Below, one piece after another: positions 11,811 to 24,652 of a stretch of 64,000 nt of DNA. Position 1 is the first letter of the stretch, and each line of letters opens with the position of its first letter. The notes beneath the pieces are model-generated. The model ran no database searches and was not told the origin of the DNA. It saw only the letters and a list, made by a program, of their open reading frames with translations. Source of the DNA: Botrytis cinerea B05.10 (lineage: Eukaryota; Ascomycota; Leotiomycetes; Helotiales; Sclerotiniaceae); the NCBI RefSeq assembly GCF_000143535.2, contig NC_037312.1, positions 2,542,001-2,606,000 of the forward strand. Direction: 5' to 3'. Position numbers and translations under genes: made by a program.

Positions 11811-14800
11811 ACGAGTATGTATGTATAGAATTGTAGTGGGAAGAACGGGGGAGTTGAGATACTTCAATGGTTGTGGTTGAAGGATGGTAAGGATATCAAT
11901 TCAAGCGGAATGTCTCTGTAAGGGGTAGAGAGTACGGTATGGTGATGGGATGGTATCTTGGCTTACAGCTGGATGAGCTCGATTGGCAAGAGGCCTCAAG
12001 GTATGTGTATCGTTGTGTTGATCCCATCATGCGCTGACTTTCGATAGTGCGATCTTTCCTGCGAAAATACAAAGTGTTCGAAATTTGGCTTTTGCAGAGT
12101 CTCGAAGTCGATGGGATCTAGAGATTAGAATAGAATATAGATGATTGATCTTTCAGATTGGCATCAGGTACTTACTCTCAGCGGATGAGTTGATCTAGAC
12201 AGATTTGCCAGAGCATTCCAGTCAGAGAAACTCAACGCTCCAGAAATCACCCGTGGGGACCGGCAACAGCGGAACAATGCTGTTTCTTCATTCTCCATCT
12301 ATATTATGGCTGTTTTCTCATTCTTCATCGATGTCATCCCTCTGCCCTCCGTGGCAACTGCGAGATGTTTCAATGGCAATGAAAGCCTAATCCTCTCGTG
12401 GGTTGCAGCCCTCGGTTGTGTCTCCTTTGGGTTTGGAAATGACTCGTCGATTGCTGAGAATGACTGCTTTCAAAAAAACCAACACGCTAATTGCGTTGGA
12501 AATAAGCACGAAAATTGGTATTGCACGAAGCGAAGAGAATCTGTTCACCAATTTTAACAATATTGAAAAGTGAAAGTGTGGATAGGAGGCGATAAGATTG
12601 GGTGTCCCGGCGGCAAAGGTCGACTTGGTGTACATGACTGCATAATAGGTGTACACTGTAAATAGCAGGTACAAGGAGGTAATTGACCGACATATCTTGA
12701 TGATATAAATAGTGCGAGATAGCAAGGCATATCCAGTTCAAACCCCTTTTCATTTTTATACACTGTGGACGAAATCTACAACAAAGGGACCCCCAAGCTA
12801 TTGTTCCACCATTACAAATATCCACATCTGTGTTCTCCACGCCGTCGGTACTTTGTCGGTATTCTGCTGAAGGTTTTTATCTGGACCTTTGCGACGCGTA
12901 AACTTTAATATTGAAGTTTGGTCTCCGCTGCAATATTTGCTTTAGGACCCATCGATTCAACATGGTAATCGGGTAGCTCTACAGATCGACCGTCTTCCCT
13001 ACTTAACATTTTCTCTCTTTTCAGGTTCAATCTACATTAAGAGAGGTGCTCACTGGCTTCACATACATTAACCCGTGGTGGAGTCTGAACAGATACAATT
13101 TGGTAGTTCTGGCTGGCCAGACCGAGACGATGATGAATGGTACAATTGGTTCACCGTAGTTGCACAAACTTAATACTGTAACAGCCTTAGGTGTCTGATT
13201 CATGGTAGTCGATGCAGAGATAGCTGTGAAATCGCGAAAGCAATGAAGTCTCTCCTTTAGGCTTCAACGTAACATTCCAGAAATTCAAATACACAAGTGC
13301 TGACAATCGATTCGCGTATTTTAGAGGTAGCAGGTGATAATCCAATAAAGTCACATTCATTCATATTGATTCCATGAGTCTTAATCTCTTTCACTGGGCC
13401 ATATGCTTGTCCTTGAGCGCTACGCTCGGCATAATGAATGCTTAATATATGAACTTGAAAGACATTGTGCTGAATTGATTCGCTAGTTTCATCTCCAAAA
13501 AGTCACAGCTGTATGTAAAACGTTGTGCTTACTTTGCATATTAAGAACATATGTGTTTGAGTAGCTGCGAGGACTTTGAGCAGATACAGAGAGTGAGTTG
13601 TCGATATCGTGAATAGGAGATTTTGAGACCCGGATGACATTCCAACAATGATTATGTTTGGATTTCCGAATACAGCAAAGACATCTATGCCACGACAAGC
13701 GCTGAATTCATATAGAATATTGATGATATTGAGAGTATTATAATCACTGAAAATTTCAAGGGGAAAGCAGAGTCGGCTTTTCGGATTCACAATGCTGCCT
13801 GGATCATTGAGAAATCCCTGCAGACGAGCTACGTCTAGGAGACAGCAATCATTGCACGGAAGAAACTTTACAAGTCATTCATAGAACACAAGATTTGTTG
13901 CTTCAAAGGCCCGTATGAAACATACGGGATTCTTCTCATGTCGAAAATTGGCCTAGCAATTTGTGGGGTCAAATCAAGAATGAAGGTAAACGAACCGAAA
14001 AGAGTGAATGGCTTTCTCAACAACCCTTCAGAAGATCATAAATGAGATGGAGCGAGGAGCGCATTAGCGTATGAGGCAGCGAGCTGTGGTTACATTGCGG
14101 TTAGGCTGTATGGAGATTTAGGAAGGTCGTGGCTGGGCATGAGTGGGACCTTGCGGTAGAGGATTTAAACATTTAGGATGGTATCAGGTGGAAGAGGAGA
14201 TCCGAGATAATGGTTCGAGTAGACGGAGTGTGAGTGGATACGAATATAAGCATAAGTGGGAATGCGAAAGGAGAAAGTTTGACTTCATGGAAATGTACCG
14301 AATTAAAAAGTTGAAAGCACAAATCAACAGAACTAGAAAGACGAATGGAAGAAAGTGAGTGAGGAAGACATAGTGGTCCGTGTTCTTTCTCTTATACACG
14401 AGAAGAAAGTATTGCTATACGCACAGACTAATGGCGGTCCGTACCGTAGCGCGGGAGCTAAACAAGCGAGAATTTAAGGAGGACGGGATTCGATTCAACT
14501 GAATTTGCCGCCGTTAATATTTGTCAGTTCCTTCAAGTCCATTTGCACGAGAATCAAGTACCGAATGAGGCTTGCATGTTAGCGCGTTGAACTTTCTCTA
14601 TCTTCTTTGGATGGTATTGTGTACCTACTTGGAAATGGTAAGACTAAATCGAAATTATGGAGATGCTTGAATTGGGATCTTACTTAGATGAATATTGAAG
14701 TGCTTTGCGGATGACTTAAAAGTGATAACAAATCAAGTATATCTATCCCAAGGCTCATAGCTCTCAGCGACCTTTGATCCTCTTGAAAGCACCATGCATC

Positions 14801-15458
14801 AAAACTTCCTCGATTTATAAAATATTACTAATAAAGCTTACAGTTTAGGTTCTTGGGTATACCGAAAATCGAACCACAATAGCGTGTCTAAAGACATGGG
14901 GGCGGCGAGGGTATCAAAATAAAATATGCAGCCCCACCAAGAAAGAAACATCGTGACTGGCCGATAGTGAGAAATGACGCGAAGAAATTTTTCTTGAAAC
15001 GTGATCCACCATACATCTTTAAAATGGGTTTCTGTGTATGGAATGATGCATACGAATGTTCACATAAGCATTGAGCTTGAAGAGAAGCTGGGGCTGTAAC
15101 CTGAATTGACGATCTGCGGCGCAGAATTAATTTCAGTAGCGCAACATTTGTACATGGATATTATGTATTTTCAGAAGCATTGCGTGTGACAAGCCGGAAT
15201 ACCTCGCCCGGCATGCAATTATACATTGAGCCATGAGACCAGTTGGTATGGCGAATCATCATCATAATCACTGGAATTTTACGCCACATTCAAGATTCAG
15301 AAGAGAAGGTAAGATCGTAGAATGTCGGTCAACAAAGTCTATGCCGCATCTCATGCACCTGCCCAAATGAAGAACGCTCTTTGTTACGGTATCGTAGCCA
15401 TCAGGCAGCAGTAGATGCGATAGAGCTGGTGTGACAATTAACTTTCGCTATCAAGTAC

Positions 15459-15510
15459 ATCTAGGTGTGGTATCGCAAACAGCTTTTTTCGGCAGGTCAC
15501 ACACCTAGAT
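15459..15510. repeat. Perfect 11-bp inverted repeat (hairpin)
   Basis: Arms ATCTAGGTGTG (15459-15469) and CACACCTAGAT (15500-15510) enclose a 30-nt loop. Outside them TATCAA and TTGATA pair again, extending the stem after small internal loops. Confidence 0.75.
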
Positions 15511-16226
15511 AGCTAATTTGATATACCACAGCACTTTCTCGACCAGCTTTAGTGGGGACCTCATGTAGACGTGGCGTTCCGAACGTGTTACACAGGATCT
15601 AAGTTCTTGTGCGACGTTTCGATGCCTCCGTTCATGCAGTCTAATTTCAGATCGAAAGATTGCAAGTACCAGTGCTACGTGACCTAGATTTTTTGGCCGT
15701 CGATTTTGGAACGACCATGGATTGTAAGTTCACTGATCCACCATGATTAATGTCAGAATGCCAAGCGCTGGGAGTATCTGGAGTTTGAAAAGTATGTGCC
15801 TTGAATTTTAAGATCGAGCGTTATTGTGCTTACCATTGTGTTATCCCCATTCTCACTGTAGTATGAACCCAACCGAAGTAACAATTCTGGTTTGATCGCT
15901 TAAGTAAATAGTTCCGTGGCTTATGCAAGCAAGCTCTCTCCTATCATCCATGTGTATGACACGCTCCAAATCTGCAGCAGGTCCATGCTAGTGTCATCCT
16001 TTTCATGCCCAATATGTCGGATATGAATTTTTGAGGAACATGCGTAATACAAAGACGGAGCTATGCTTGTTATTCTTGTTATCTTTAGCTTGGTGGGAGA
16101 GAGTGAAAGAAGTTAAACCCTCGTCACTACAGAAGGAGAGTCTCTATGGCACCCTCAGTGGACTTTCGGTAGGAACGAATGAAGTCAATGTTTAAATACC
16201 CTTGCCTTGTAGACCAGTCCGTTTAC

Positions 16227-18578
16227 CTAAGTGTCCTTCCAAACGTCGCGATACTTTGCCCACTCCTCAAAACCTGAAAAGTCAGTCGCTTTTCAGGTAT
16301 GTGAACAAAAGTGACACTCACCTAGTTGTTTTAGTTCGTCCACATCATTTGCTACGCCGTCATAAAACATTCTCCTCATACCTTGCTGGTATAGTTTCTT
16401 GATACAAGCATCAATCAATTCTGGGCCTATTGGCTCTTTTCTCTGTGCTTCGGACCAATTAGTACCAAAAGACTTATTACAGTAAAGCAGCTTAGATCAC
16501 TTACGAGAAATACATATGCATGTTACTCCACCAACATCATGGCCAATCCGCCCTGCCCATGGTAAATTAGAAGATATGGAGCTGCCACAAAATGGGGTGT
16601 ACGTGAGCGCTGTTGCAATGATCTGATCTCCCTCCAGACATATGATAATATCCTTTACGTTGGGCCCGTTCATTAGAGCAAAGTATTGATCGAACCATCC
16701 CATGTTACCTTGTTTTATAGATGATTCCTCGACCAAATGAAGTACCTCAACCATGTCATCTTGTACACTCTGCCGATACTGAAATCTCTCTTGCTGTTGA
16801 TTTTGCTGATATTTCCATTTGGTAAAGTCTAAAATCAGATCATACACACGTTGTCCCTGACCTCTTAACTCCTTGTTGAGTGTCCAACCTCTTCGGCGGA
16901 ACCACTCGTCATTCGCAGTCAATTCTGGGGATGAAGAAAGGGGTGGCCCGTACAACAGCCTTGGAAAGATGCTCCCCAGATGAAGACGAATAACGCCTCG
17001 TGTGCCTCTAAACTGTCCAATAGCATGATTATGAAGACTGAGACCAATTCCCTGTCGTCGATAGGTCTTTTCTACCACAATGATCGCTAGTGATGCGATA
17101 AGTCTTTCGCCTTCTTGATCGACGTATGAAAGATACGTAGCGCAAAAACCTAAAACTTCGCTGGTTCTTGGGTCCCGCACTACATAATGTTTTGCATAAC
17201 CTGGGCGGTGAAGTAGGGACACGAAAGCCTCAACATCGATGGAGAACCGGACATCGAAATTGTCACTCCAGAGCTTGAGAACACTTGGTACATCTCTGGA
17301 TTCATTCCATTGGTCAACAGCCCAAAGCTTGGGTCGAGCTGCCTCCATCATACCGGACGTAGAACTAGTTATCCCTATGTTAGGACTGGGTTCCCGCTCT
17401 CCAAAAATTACTGCAGCTGCGGCTTCCATATCTTCCGGCGTGTATCCGGACGTTAAGATGACTGTAGGGAACGGAATCGAATCTTGCTTATTTACTTGAT
17501 CACTGCATACCATAATGAGGCTAAAACAAGCCCAAAAGTTAGTAGTTATTCATAAGGAAGACTTCCACGGGGATTAAGGATTGACAGTATGCGGGAATAC
17601 ATATGAAATATAAAGAAAGCCTTCGATCAAAGTATGACTTCAAGAGATTTGACATGAAATACTAGATTAGGCGTACCAAGGCTTGTGATCGCTGACTGCA
17701 AAGAGGACTTCTGCGATTTCGAACTGATTTTGATGTTCCGGATGATCCACGAAACAAAGTATAATGACATGGCTTCTTTTAATGAAACCCAGATGCGTTG
17801 AAGTAATGCCGTTTCTATATTGGTTAGTCTTGACCTTGCCACAGCGAATATTCCAACTACCTTCGTGTATAGGGGATGTGCCGGACTTTGGCGTGTCTCC
17901 TGGCCAGAGCCCGTCCCAAGCACTCAAAGGGATCACTGGTGTCTGTAATGTCTTGACTGATCGGCACTACAATTGGAGTTAGAAGTACAAGGACGTCTGA
18001 TTCGTGAAGTGACCGTATTTTCGACAAGAAATCCGCCGAATCTCTCAATATAGTAGCTGAGGTATTTCCTTCATTTGATTGAATTTCTGATATGTCTGAT
18101 GAGGTAGAGATGAAATCTTCGTCAGTGTCGCTATATACAGTTAGATCGTCCACTGCAACTATATTGTAGCCAAAAGTGAAGGTGTATACATCGATTCTGT
18201 AATATTTCCTGATGCCATATGGGAGGACGACATAGCGTAGCTGAGAACTGTTTTGAAATCAACATTTTGACCTTTCATTAGCGTTTCGCAACTACCTCAA
18301 GTTTCCAAGATTGTAACGGCCAAAGGCTAGAGAAGAAGATATAGGAGGGCGTGTACCGACAGCATGGTTGCTCAGCGTTTCTATGGCTTGCTTGATGACA
18401 TCCCTAATATTCGGTTATTTCCCTGTAAGGTGATAACATAGTATTAAAATTGTTCAAAGATCAAGTAATAGACGAGAGTCCACTTTTACACAAGTGCACA
18501 AATACACTGTTCTCTTTGACTCTGACCAAATTAGATTGCCGCCAATGCGAAAAGGGTATGGATTCCATACCCTGCCGC
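16227..18578 (-). CDS. C-terminal half of GH3/GNAT fusion protein; 5' end not found
   Basis: Minus-strand exons, 5' to 3': 18578-18506, 18403-18296, 18247-17861, 17814-17677, 17520-16505, 16447-16322, 16273-16227. All phases agree and several introns are 46-57 nt. The last four exons and the end of 18247-17861 match a fungal family joining a glycoside hydrolase family 3 (NagZ-like) enzyme to one or two GNAT acetyltransferase domains. Recognisable parts are LVLLTPIVVPI, FECLGRALARRHAKVRHIPY, RPKLWAVDQWNE, an acetyl-CoA-loop-like RRQGIGLSLH, and GGVTCICIS, ending EEWAKYRDVWKDT. The upstream exons, with YVVLPYGIRKYYRIDVYTF then an acidic Ser-rich stretch, are not recognised. No GH3 catalytic barrel appears up to 20.9 kb. 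This is probably an N-terminally truncated or rearranged member. Confidence 0.72.
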
Positions 18579-20969
18579 CTGTTAAGAAGGGATAAACTAG
18601 TCGATCGAGCGTAGAAATGAAATATCATAGGATGAAGACGAATTGGTGTGACCCCCCTCCCCTCCATAAACCTTGCAGGCGGCGCACGAACCGGGTCATC
18701 CGCGTACTGGGCTGAAGAGCAAAACCACACTAGAAATGAAAGGTTGATTCATTAGGAGGTCCAAAACGAGATCTTTTGTTACCAATGAGGCATTACGCGG
18801 TGCATCTGTTAATACTATAGAGGCTTTGGAACAACTAACAACAGTTACCAATTTGTTTGGCAGAGGGAATAGTAGCCGCAACCACAAGAATTAATGTGAT
18901 GCATCAAAACTACCAATGCAGAGCAAATATTTAACAACAAACCGAAGATATTGTAAATGCTTCAGTTCAGTAACCAGAATACATTGAAAGATTTCAGAAT
19001 TCTTCTTCCTAATTCTGGCCATATTTCTCCCGGCTGCTGAACTGCCGAAGAACATTTGAGTGTTCCTCGTCTTGTATTTCGTAGGTATGAAAATTTCGGC
19101 AACTTGAACTCAGGGAATGCTTAGTGTGTGATCAGGGCTTGTGCCTGCATTGCATGTCAAGTAGGGTAAACTAAGGCCGGCCAAGGAGGTCAGCCAATTT
19201 TGTACATGCATTCAATCTTTCCATCCTGGCTCCCAGCTGGAACATGAAGATGAATGCTAAGACAATAATCGGATGCTTAGTTCAACGCCATGTTCTCGCC
19301 CAAATAGACAATGGATTGAATTTTATAGAATTGTTCGATTGCCCAAAGCAGAGACATAGCCAAGCCCAACCAGGCAGAGAGCTCTTCATGGGCTATGTAT
19401 AGATCTGGCGTCTGTACATCGCATGTTATAGCGTGATGCTGTACAATGCAGAAATTCAAGAATAACAAAGGAGGTCTGGGGCCATACCACCAGCGCAGCA
19501 AGTCGACACTTAGGAGCCCTTCTACTCACAGGTAGAAACTCGTAATGCATTTGCATTCAAAAGGAGTTGCTTGGGGATTGAGTTGCTTCTACCTGCTTCT
19601 CGCGGGCATTCCGAAGGAGCAAACCTGTACAACACCAACACATGCTTGACGTTCACCCCGCCTCCCCTTGCACCAAAACGAGGTTGCAGATTTCAAACGA
19701 TCGACTGCCAAAGAGTGTTTTCATCTGCTGGCACGCGTTTCAAGCGTGGCCCCGTCAGTTCTTTTCTCTCCGATAACAGCAGGGGTGATTCTTTTTGACT
19801 ATATCCATATAAAGCCTTCTTGAGTATGTGGCGCAATTCTCCCAGCAAAGGGAAATGACTTCACAATTGATGCAATGTAACAACAACAGTATACATTGAG
19901 GGCTTGAGGTCCAAAGACTGTGTGGATCTGGCAGAGAAGTCTCGCCCAGTACCAAAGGATGTCGTATGAATTGTAATCATAGCTAGATTGGGATAAGATT
20001 TGCCTAGATATGCAGGCTCAATGGTCCAGTTACCAATGACATTGGTGTCTTTGTGGCAGGACAGGAGGCATTTCAAATCATCCTATGTGGAAGATCTTTT
20101 GGATTGTTGGTATCCATAGATATGGTAGAAGAAGCGTAGATTGCAAATGGGTGATAATTTCGAGGTTGTGGCGGTCACTGAGAAACGCGAAAGGAGTCGT
20201 CAGGGATATGCCATCTATTGGGTTTCGCGCATATTTTGTGGTTACACAATAACCAGGACGAAGCGATGAGGACGATCTTGAGTATATATAGAGACTGTCG
20301 ATGGCTGGATTTGTGGATTTGAATTCTTTCTATTGCTCTGGATGATTTAGTTATATATATGTAGAAATATTTTGGAATGTTTGTATAGTAGATACCAAAG
20401 GGGAAGTACCAAGCGTCCATCTGCATACATATAGATCGAGTAATGCTCACACTGCCTTTACGTACTACTTCCTTTCCCAGCCTTATTAATTGCATAAACA
20501 TAATCGCTAGAAATGATGACGATGTAGAATAGTAGTCTGCATGCTATTAATAGAGGAACACTTTGTATATAACCAACCCACGAGGAGAAATGTCGAATAT
20601 TTACACATATAACTAGCTACCAATTAATGCTGTTCTATACTAGGTACGTTTCTTGATTGACTAAAGATGATAAAAAGAATGCCAGTGAATGCGTAGAACA
20701 ATGAAGTGAATGTACAGTGCATATATATGTATATTCTTTTATTTTATTTTTTCTTATTTTGAAAAGAGAATAAACTGTTATTATTTGAGAAGCTATGTAG
20801 GTAAGTCGGGTAATATTCATCCCTTCTTTGATGCCCTTCCAAGTTAATCAGGAAGCAAGAACATCAAAAACACACACACCATATTTAGACTTCTAAAGTC
20901 CGGCATTAAAACTCTACGAACAGTCATAGTACTACAGCTACAACGTGTCAATTCAGATATTGACAAGCT
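18579..20969. other. Spacer with possible exon remnants
   Basis: No GH3 barrel or other family is recognised. On the minus strand 19277-19501 is open and moderately hydrophobic (contains ELSAWLGLAMSLLWAIEQF). Just upstream of the GH3/GNAT exons, the stretch around 18,620-18,660 could supply a start (ATG then TRFVRRLQ) spliced to 18578. Neither is strong enough to call. Confidence 0.35.
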
Positions 20970-23472
20970 ATGGAGAGTCCTTCTGGGATTGAATACAATA
21001 TTGACGTTGATGATATTCTTGATGACTTGGAGAACGGTAGGATCCAAACGCGTCTTACGCGACCACAACCATTACCTACCGCAGATTTATGATAACGAAG
21101 AAAGATACTGACAATCAATATAGCATCACGTATTCCTGCCAAGCAACGGTCGGTAAAAGTTTCAAGCCACGTGGATAGATTATGCTCGAGGGCGTATGAA
21201 GAAGGGTTATCTAATGCGTCGCTGGAAAAGCTTGTTGACATCCTTACTCTGCCTAACGAGCTCGATCAAGGCAGTATTGGGAACTTGATTAAACATCTCT
21301 ACCCAGCGAGCAAAGTTCCAGACGCAGTAGTCATCAAAGTAGTGGGAGCCCTGGGTCATGGAAAAGCCAAACCCTCTTATGCAGCTCAGGCCGCATTGTT
21401 GAAATGGATAGTCCTGGTCTATGATGTTCTGGAGAATCGGAAGATTTTGTCACAACTTTATGCTGTACTGTTCAATTTACTTGATACTATTGCCCTCAGG
21501 TACTGTCCACCCATTTCTAGATTTCTAGATTATGGCATCGCAGCTAACGTTCGCAAGATCACATCTATGTCACGTGTTATCCCTCATCACTCGCCGAAAA
21601 CACGTTCGACCATTTAGGATCCAAGCATTGTATGTTAGAGCGAGACACTGTATAAAGCTATGCTAATTTTCCTACAGAATGCAATGGACAAGAAAAGCGG
21701 GTCATGATCCAGCTCTGGTAGGACTTATGAGAGTATATAAAGATTACTATCCCGAGGTCATCGTAGGTGATGTGACTTCCGGGAGGGCTTCAGTATTCAC
21801 GGTAAGTTCTCACAAATTTCTACTTATAGCTCATGTTTTAATTTTATTAGCATCCAAACCGTGAGTGGCGGGAAAGGCTCGGCAGGATCCAAGAAGATCA
21901 TCTTCAGAGGACAGAGGACACGCTTGTCTCTACTCATCAGAATTTTCGCATATCCCGAAAGACTGCCAAAGAGAGAAAGCACGGGCTCTTACCTGAAGTA
22001 CATACATCCTATGCCCAAGATGTAAGTTCTCGTTCCAAAGCTCGCGGTCAGTTCTAACCAGCTACAAGACTTCAATCACACTAGAGGAAGTCGGAGATGT
22101 GGATGAATTTATTCAAAAGCTTGAGAAGATCGAGCTCCCAAACCAATTAGTGGCTAGTATTCATGACCCTCTGCTTCAGAAGTTGCTGCATCTCAGGTCT
22201 TCGGAGACTACGCTGCAACGCATAGATTACTGGCTTCTGGCTTTTTTCGAAGATCAGTTAGAGAATGGCCGGTCCTCCGAAACGCAAATAGCAGATATGC
22301 TCGAGCTTATATTACAATACACTAGATTCACGAAGGTCGGTCGGATTACAAGATATTGCTTCGTTCTACTAACATATGTTAGAAACTGCCTTCGGCGTGC
22401 TTTTCGTATTTGGAATCTTTGCTGCCTTGTTGGAACGGTATCACAAACCGTGATATAATTTTAGAGTTGTTAAGCTATACTCCCATTGGTTCCTTTGACG
22501 GTATGCCACAAGTCGCACAATATGTTCAAGACTAATCGAGCAGTAGACCTCTACCAAAACATATTCTCTTTAGTTGAAGATGCTGTTATAGATGGCACTC
22601 ACGAGTCGCAGCTTGCTCTCCTCAGATTTTACACAGCTTTGCTTAGCAAGTGGAACCTCAGCTTGCTCTCAGAGATTTCACCCTCAACAAACTACGGTAT
22701 AGACATAGCCGCGCTGGTAAATCACGCCAATCAGCTGGCTGTTGCAATACTGCAACAGTCTTCCAGTGTTTCCACTCACTCAAACATTCTTGATTTTTAC
22801 GAAGCGAATGCATTCCTAATATCTCACCCAGCTATAACGTCTAAAGTCCGGATAGCTATCCCCCCGCCTCAACTTGTTTACACACTCTTCTTCAGCTCCA
22901 ATTTATCGATCATCTCCCGCATATGCAATATCCTGGCCCTCTACAAGAAATCTCTCGAGATGGCCACGGCCTCACGCACAGGTTCGACTGTACTTGGCAA
23001 TCAGTCATATCCCAAGGAATACGTCAATCGATTCAATGGTTTTCTGATGGATATCTGCAATTGTTTGTGGAGATCACGAGCTTTCCTTACAGAAGATGTG
23101 AATGCACTGGGCTGTTTACTCCCAGAGCAGACGATGGGGGTTTTGGCTGCTTACATTGGCAAGCTAGAAAAATCCCTTTCGCTCAACTCCCTATTCAGTA
23201 TCTCGTCCTCGCCAGCAACATGCCATCTTGCCATTACATATGTGAGGGAATTAGAGGACCAAGCCGAAGATAAAATTGACGTAAGACACGCTGGACCAGT
23301 AACACAAATTTCTTTGAAGAAGCTTAAAGATGACGGTGGGTTGTCTGTATCGTGGCAAGACTATAGATTGGCCGTCTTGAGCTATTTGGAGCGCAAAGGT
23401 TTCCCTGGGGCTGGAGAATTGATGTACAACACTATGAAGCATCTCATGGCTGCTAGACAAAATTCCGCATAG
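20970..23472 (+). CDS. mis6: CENP-I / Mis6 inner kinetochore protein
   Basis: Exons 20970-21036, 21124-21499, 21558-21629, 21678-21801, 21851-22021, 22069-22335, 22383-22500 and 22544-23472 give 707 residues, within the family range. CENP-I (Mis6 in fission yeast, Ctf3 in budding yeast) is a helical-repeat subunit of the constitutive centromere-associated network and helps link CENP-A chromatin to the outer kinetochore. Family landmarks are LLSLITRRKHVRPFRIQAL-type sequence rebuilt across the third junction, then PALVGLMRVYKDYYPEVIVG, and a C-terminus with SWQDYRLAVLSYLERKG and LMYNTMKHLMAAR. Acceptors at 21557, 22068 and 22543 were chosen by phase and family fit. One donor (22336, GTCGGT) is weak. 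It converges with the sphingolipid gene, 303 nt away. Confidence 0.9.
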
Positions 23473-23775
23473 GACCCGCCAACAAGAATGCAATGCATGT
23501 TTTACAACGACCTCATAGAGTACCAGCGTCAAGACATACATGGCAACTTCCACACAAAATAAATATCTATTCAAATTCCATGCCCGTCTCATGATTAAGT
23601 ATTACAACAATGCTAGGTGTATGTTCATCCGCTCTATCCCATCGCAATCATTAACTCCCGTATGAAAACAAAATAAATCCAGTCGTCACTGCCGCGTTTC
23701 CTCATTTCTCACATCCCATCGTTGATATTTTATACACGACCCCCAGTATATAAGTTCTTGCGTGAAAGTCCAGAA

Positions 23776-24268
23776 TCATAATTCCTTCCCAACCCCAGCC
23801 ACGGCAGCTTTTGCAATGGTTTCCTTGGCCACTGCTTCTATCACCGGACTCACAGATGTAAGGGCAGACTTGGCGGACTCGTCTCCATTGTAGTAAAACC
23901 AGGCGCGGTTGGTGAGAAATGTAATGTGTTGTGGGAGGTAAAGTGTCATGGCAATAATGACCATGCTAAAGAAGAGGAAGAGGAACGAATCTGCAGAATA
24001 AGATGTTAGCCACACGTGGATTTTAACTGGAAACCTCGAGAGGGAAGTGGTCAAATGCAATCAATGGAGAAGAAACAAGGGCTGCAGGCCTAGAGGTTAA
24101 AAGACATACTGAATATAAATTTCTCTGTGGGTGTCAACATGTATAATGAGAATGTGACCTGCTCGAATGTGTCAGAATCAATTCTGCTTGGATTTTGACG
24201 AGGACAAGTACCTCATACTGATATCTCTTCCTCTGCAGCCATCGAAATGTAGATGCGAACATAGACAT
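23776..24268 (-). CDS. Small subunit of serine palmitoyltransferase-like protein
   Basis: Exons 24268-24212, 24158-24110 and 23990-23776 encode 106 residues. Proteins of this family (ssSPT, Tsc3-like) are small ER membrane proteins that bind and stimulate serine palmitoyltransferase, the first step of sphingolipid synthesis. The core is recognisable: a positively charged WLQRKRYQYE, then VTFSLYMLTPTEKFIFNS, a single membrane span FLFLFFSMVIIAMTLYLPQH, and an aromatic segment. The LYMLTPTEK part lines up with the LYMLEPWER part of the human proteins. A tail of about 45 residues, richer in Ala/Lys/Glu, extends beyond the human length. The start is the first ATG in frame. It shares a 384-nt divergent promoter with the release-factor gene. 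Confidence 0.85.
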
Positions 24269-24652
24269 TGTTACCCCTTATCGTTGTGAGATTTGCCCGA
24301 TTGATTCTGTTCCTCGCAGTTTGGCCGTGTACTCCTTCGAGTCCGTTTAACAGTGAGGAGAGCTGCGGTTTTCAGATCTTGTTTAATTGCTGGTTTAAAG
24401 AAGGCGAAGTCAACTATCCACAACGAAAATTCCGATGTGAAGATGAATATGAGAGAAATTGAGGTTAATGGAAGGGAAGAAGTGGAACGATGCACCAATG
24501 GAAGCGGAACTTTTTGTTTAGAGTACCCGTACGGAGTAAGTACCTGAATATCAAATTTCCGGGGTGGACGATAAGCTCACCAAATCACTATGCTAATCAA
24601 TGCGATGGGATTACGACACAATAAGTAATTTACAACCACGACAACTTATTTC

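Larger units (their letters stand above)
10609..16226. other. Gene-poor spacer with repeats
   Basis: No supported gene in 5.6 kb. There are microsatellites at 11.05-11.33 kb, a 192-bp imperfect duplication at 11.43-11.81 kb and an inverted repeat near 15.5 kb. At about 12,973 an ATG is followed directly by GTAATC. A TTTTCAG acceptor ends at 13,024, then an open stretch containing VQSTLREVLTGFTYINPWW runs to a stop near 13,159. This could be a tiny two-exon gene or a remnant, but is too short to call. The minus-strand frame 12,387-12,725 is hydrophobic and unassigned. Confidence 0.45.

Noticed and set aside
14430..14600. rRNA fragment suggested by GGACGGGATTCGATTC-like sequence
   Set aside because: I could not match it to a conserved core of 18S, 5.8S, 5S or 28S rRNA beyond a few bases.
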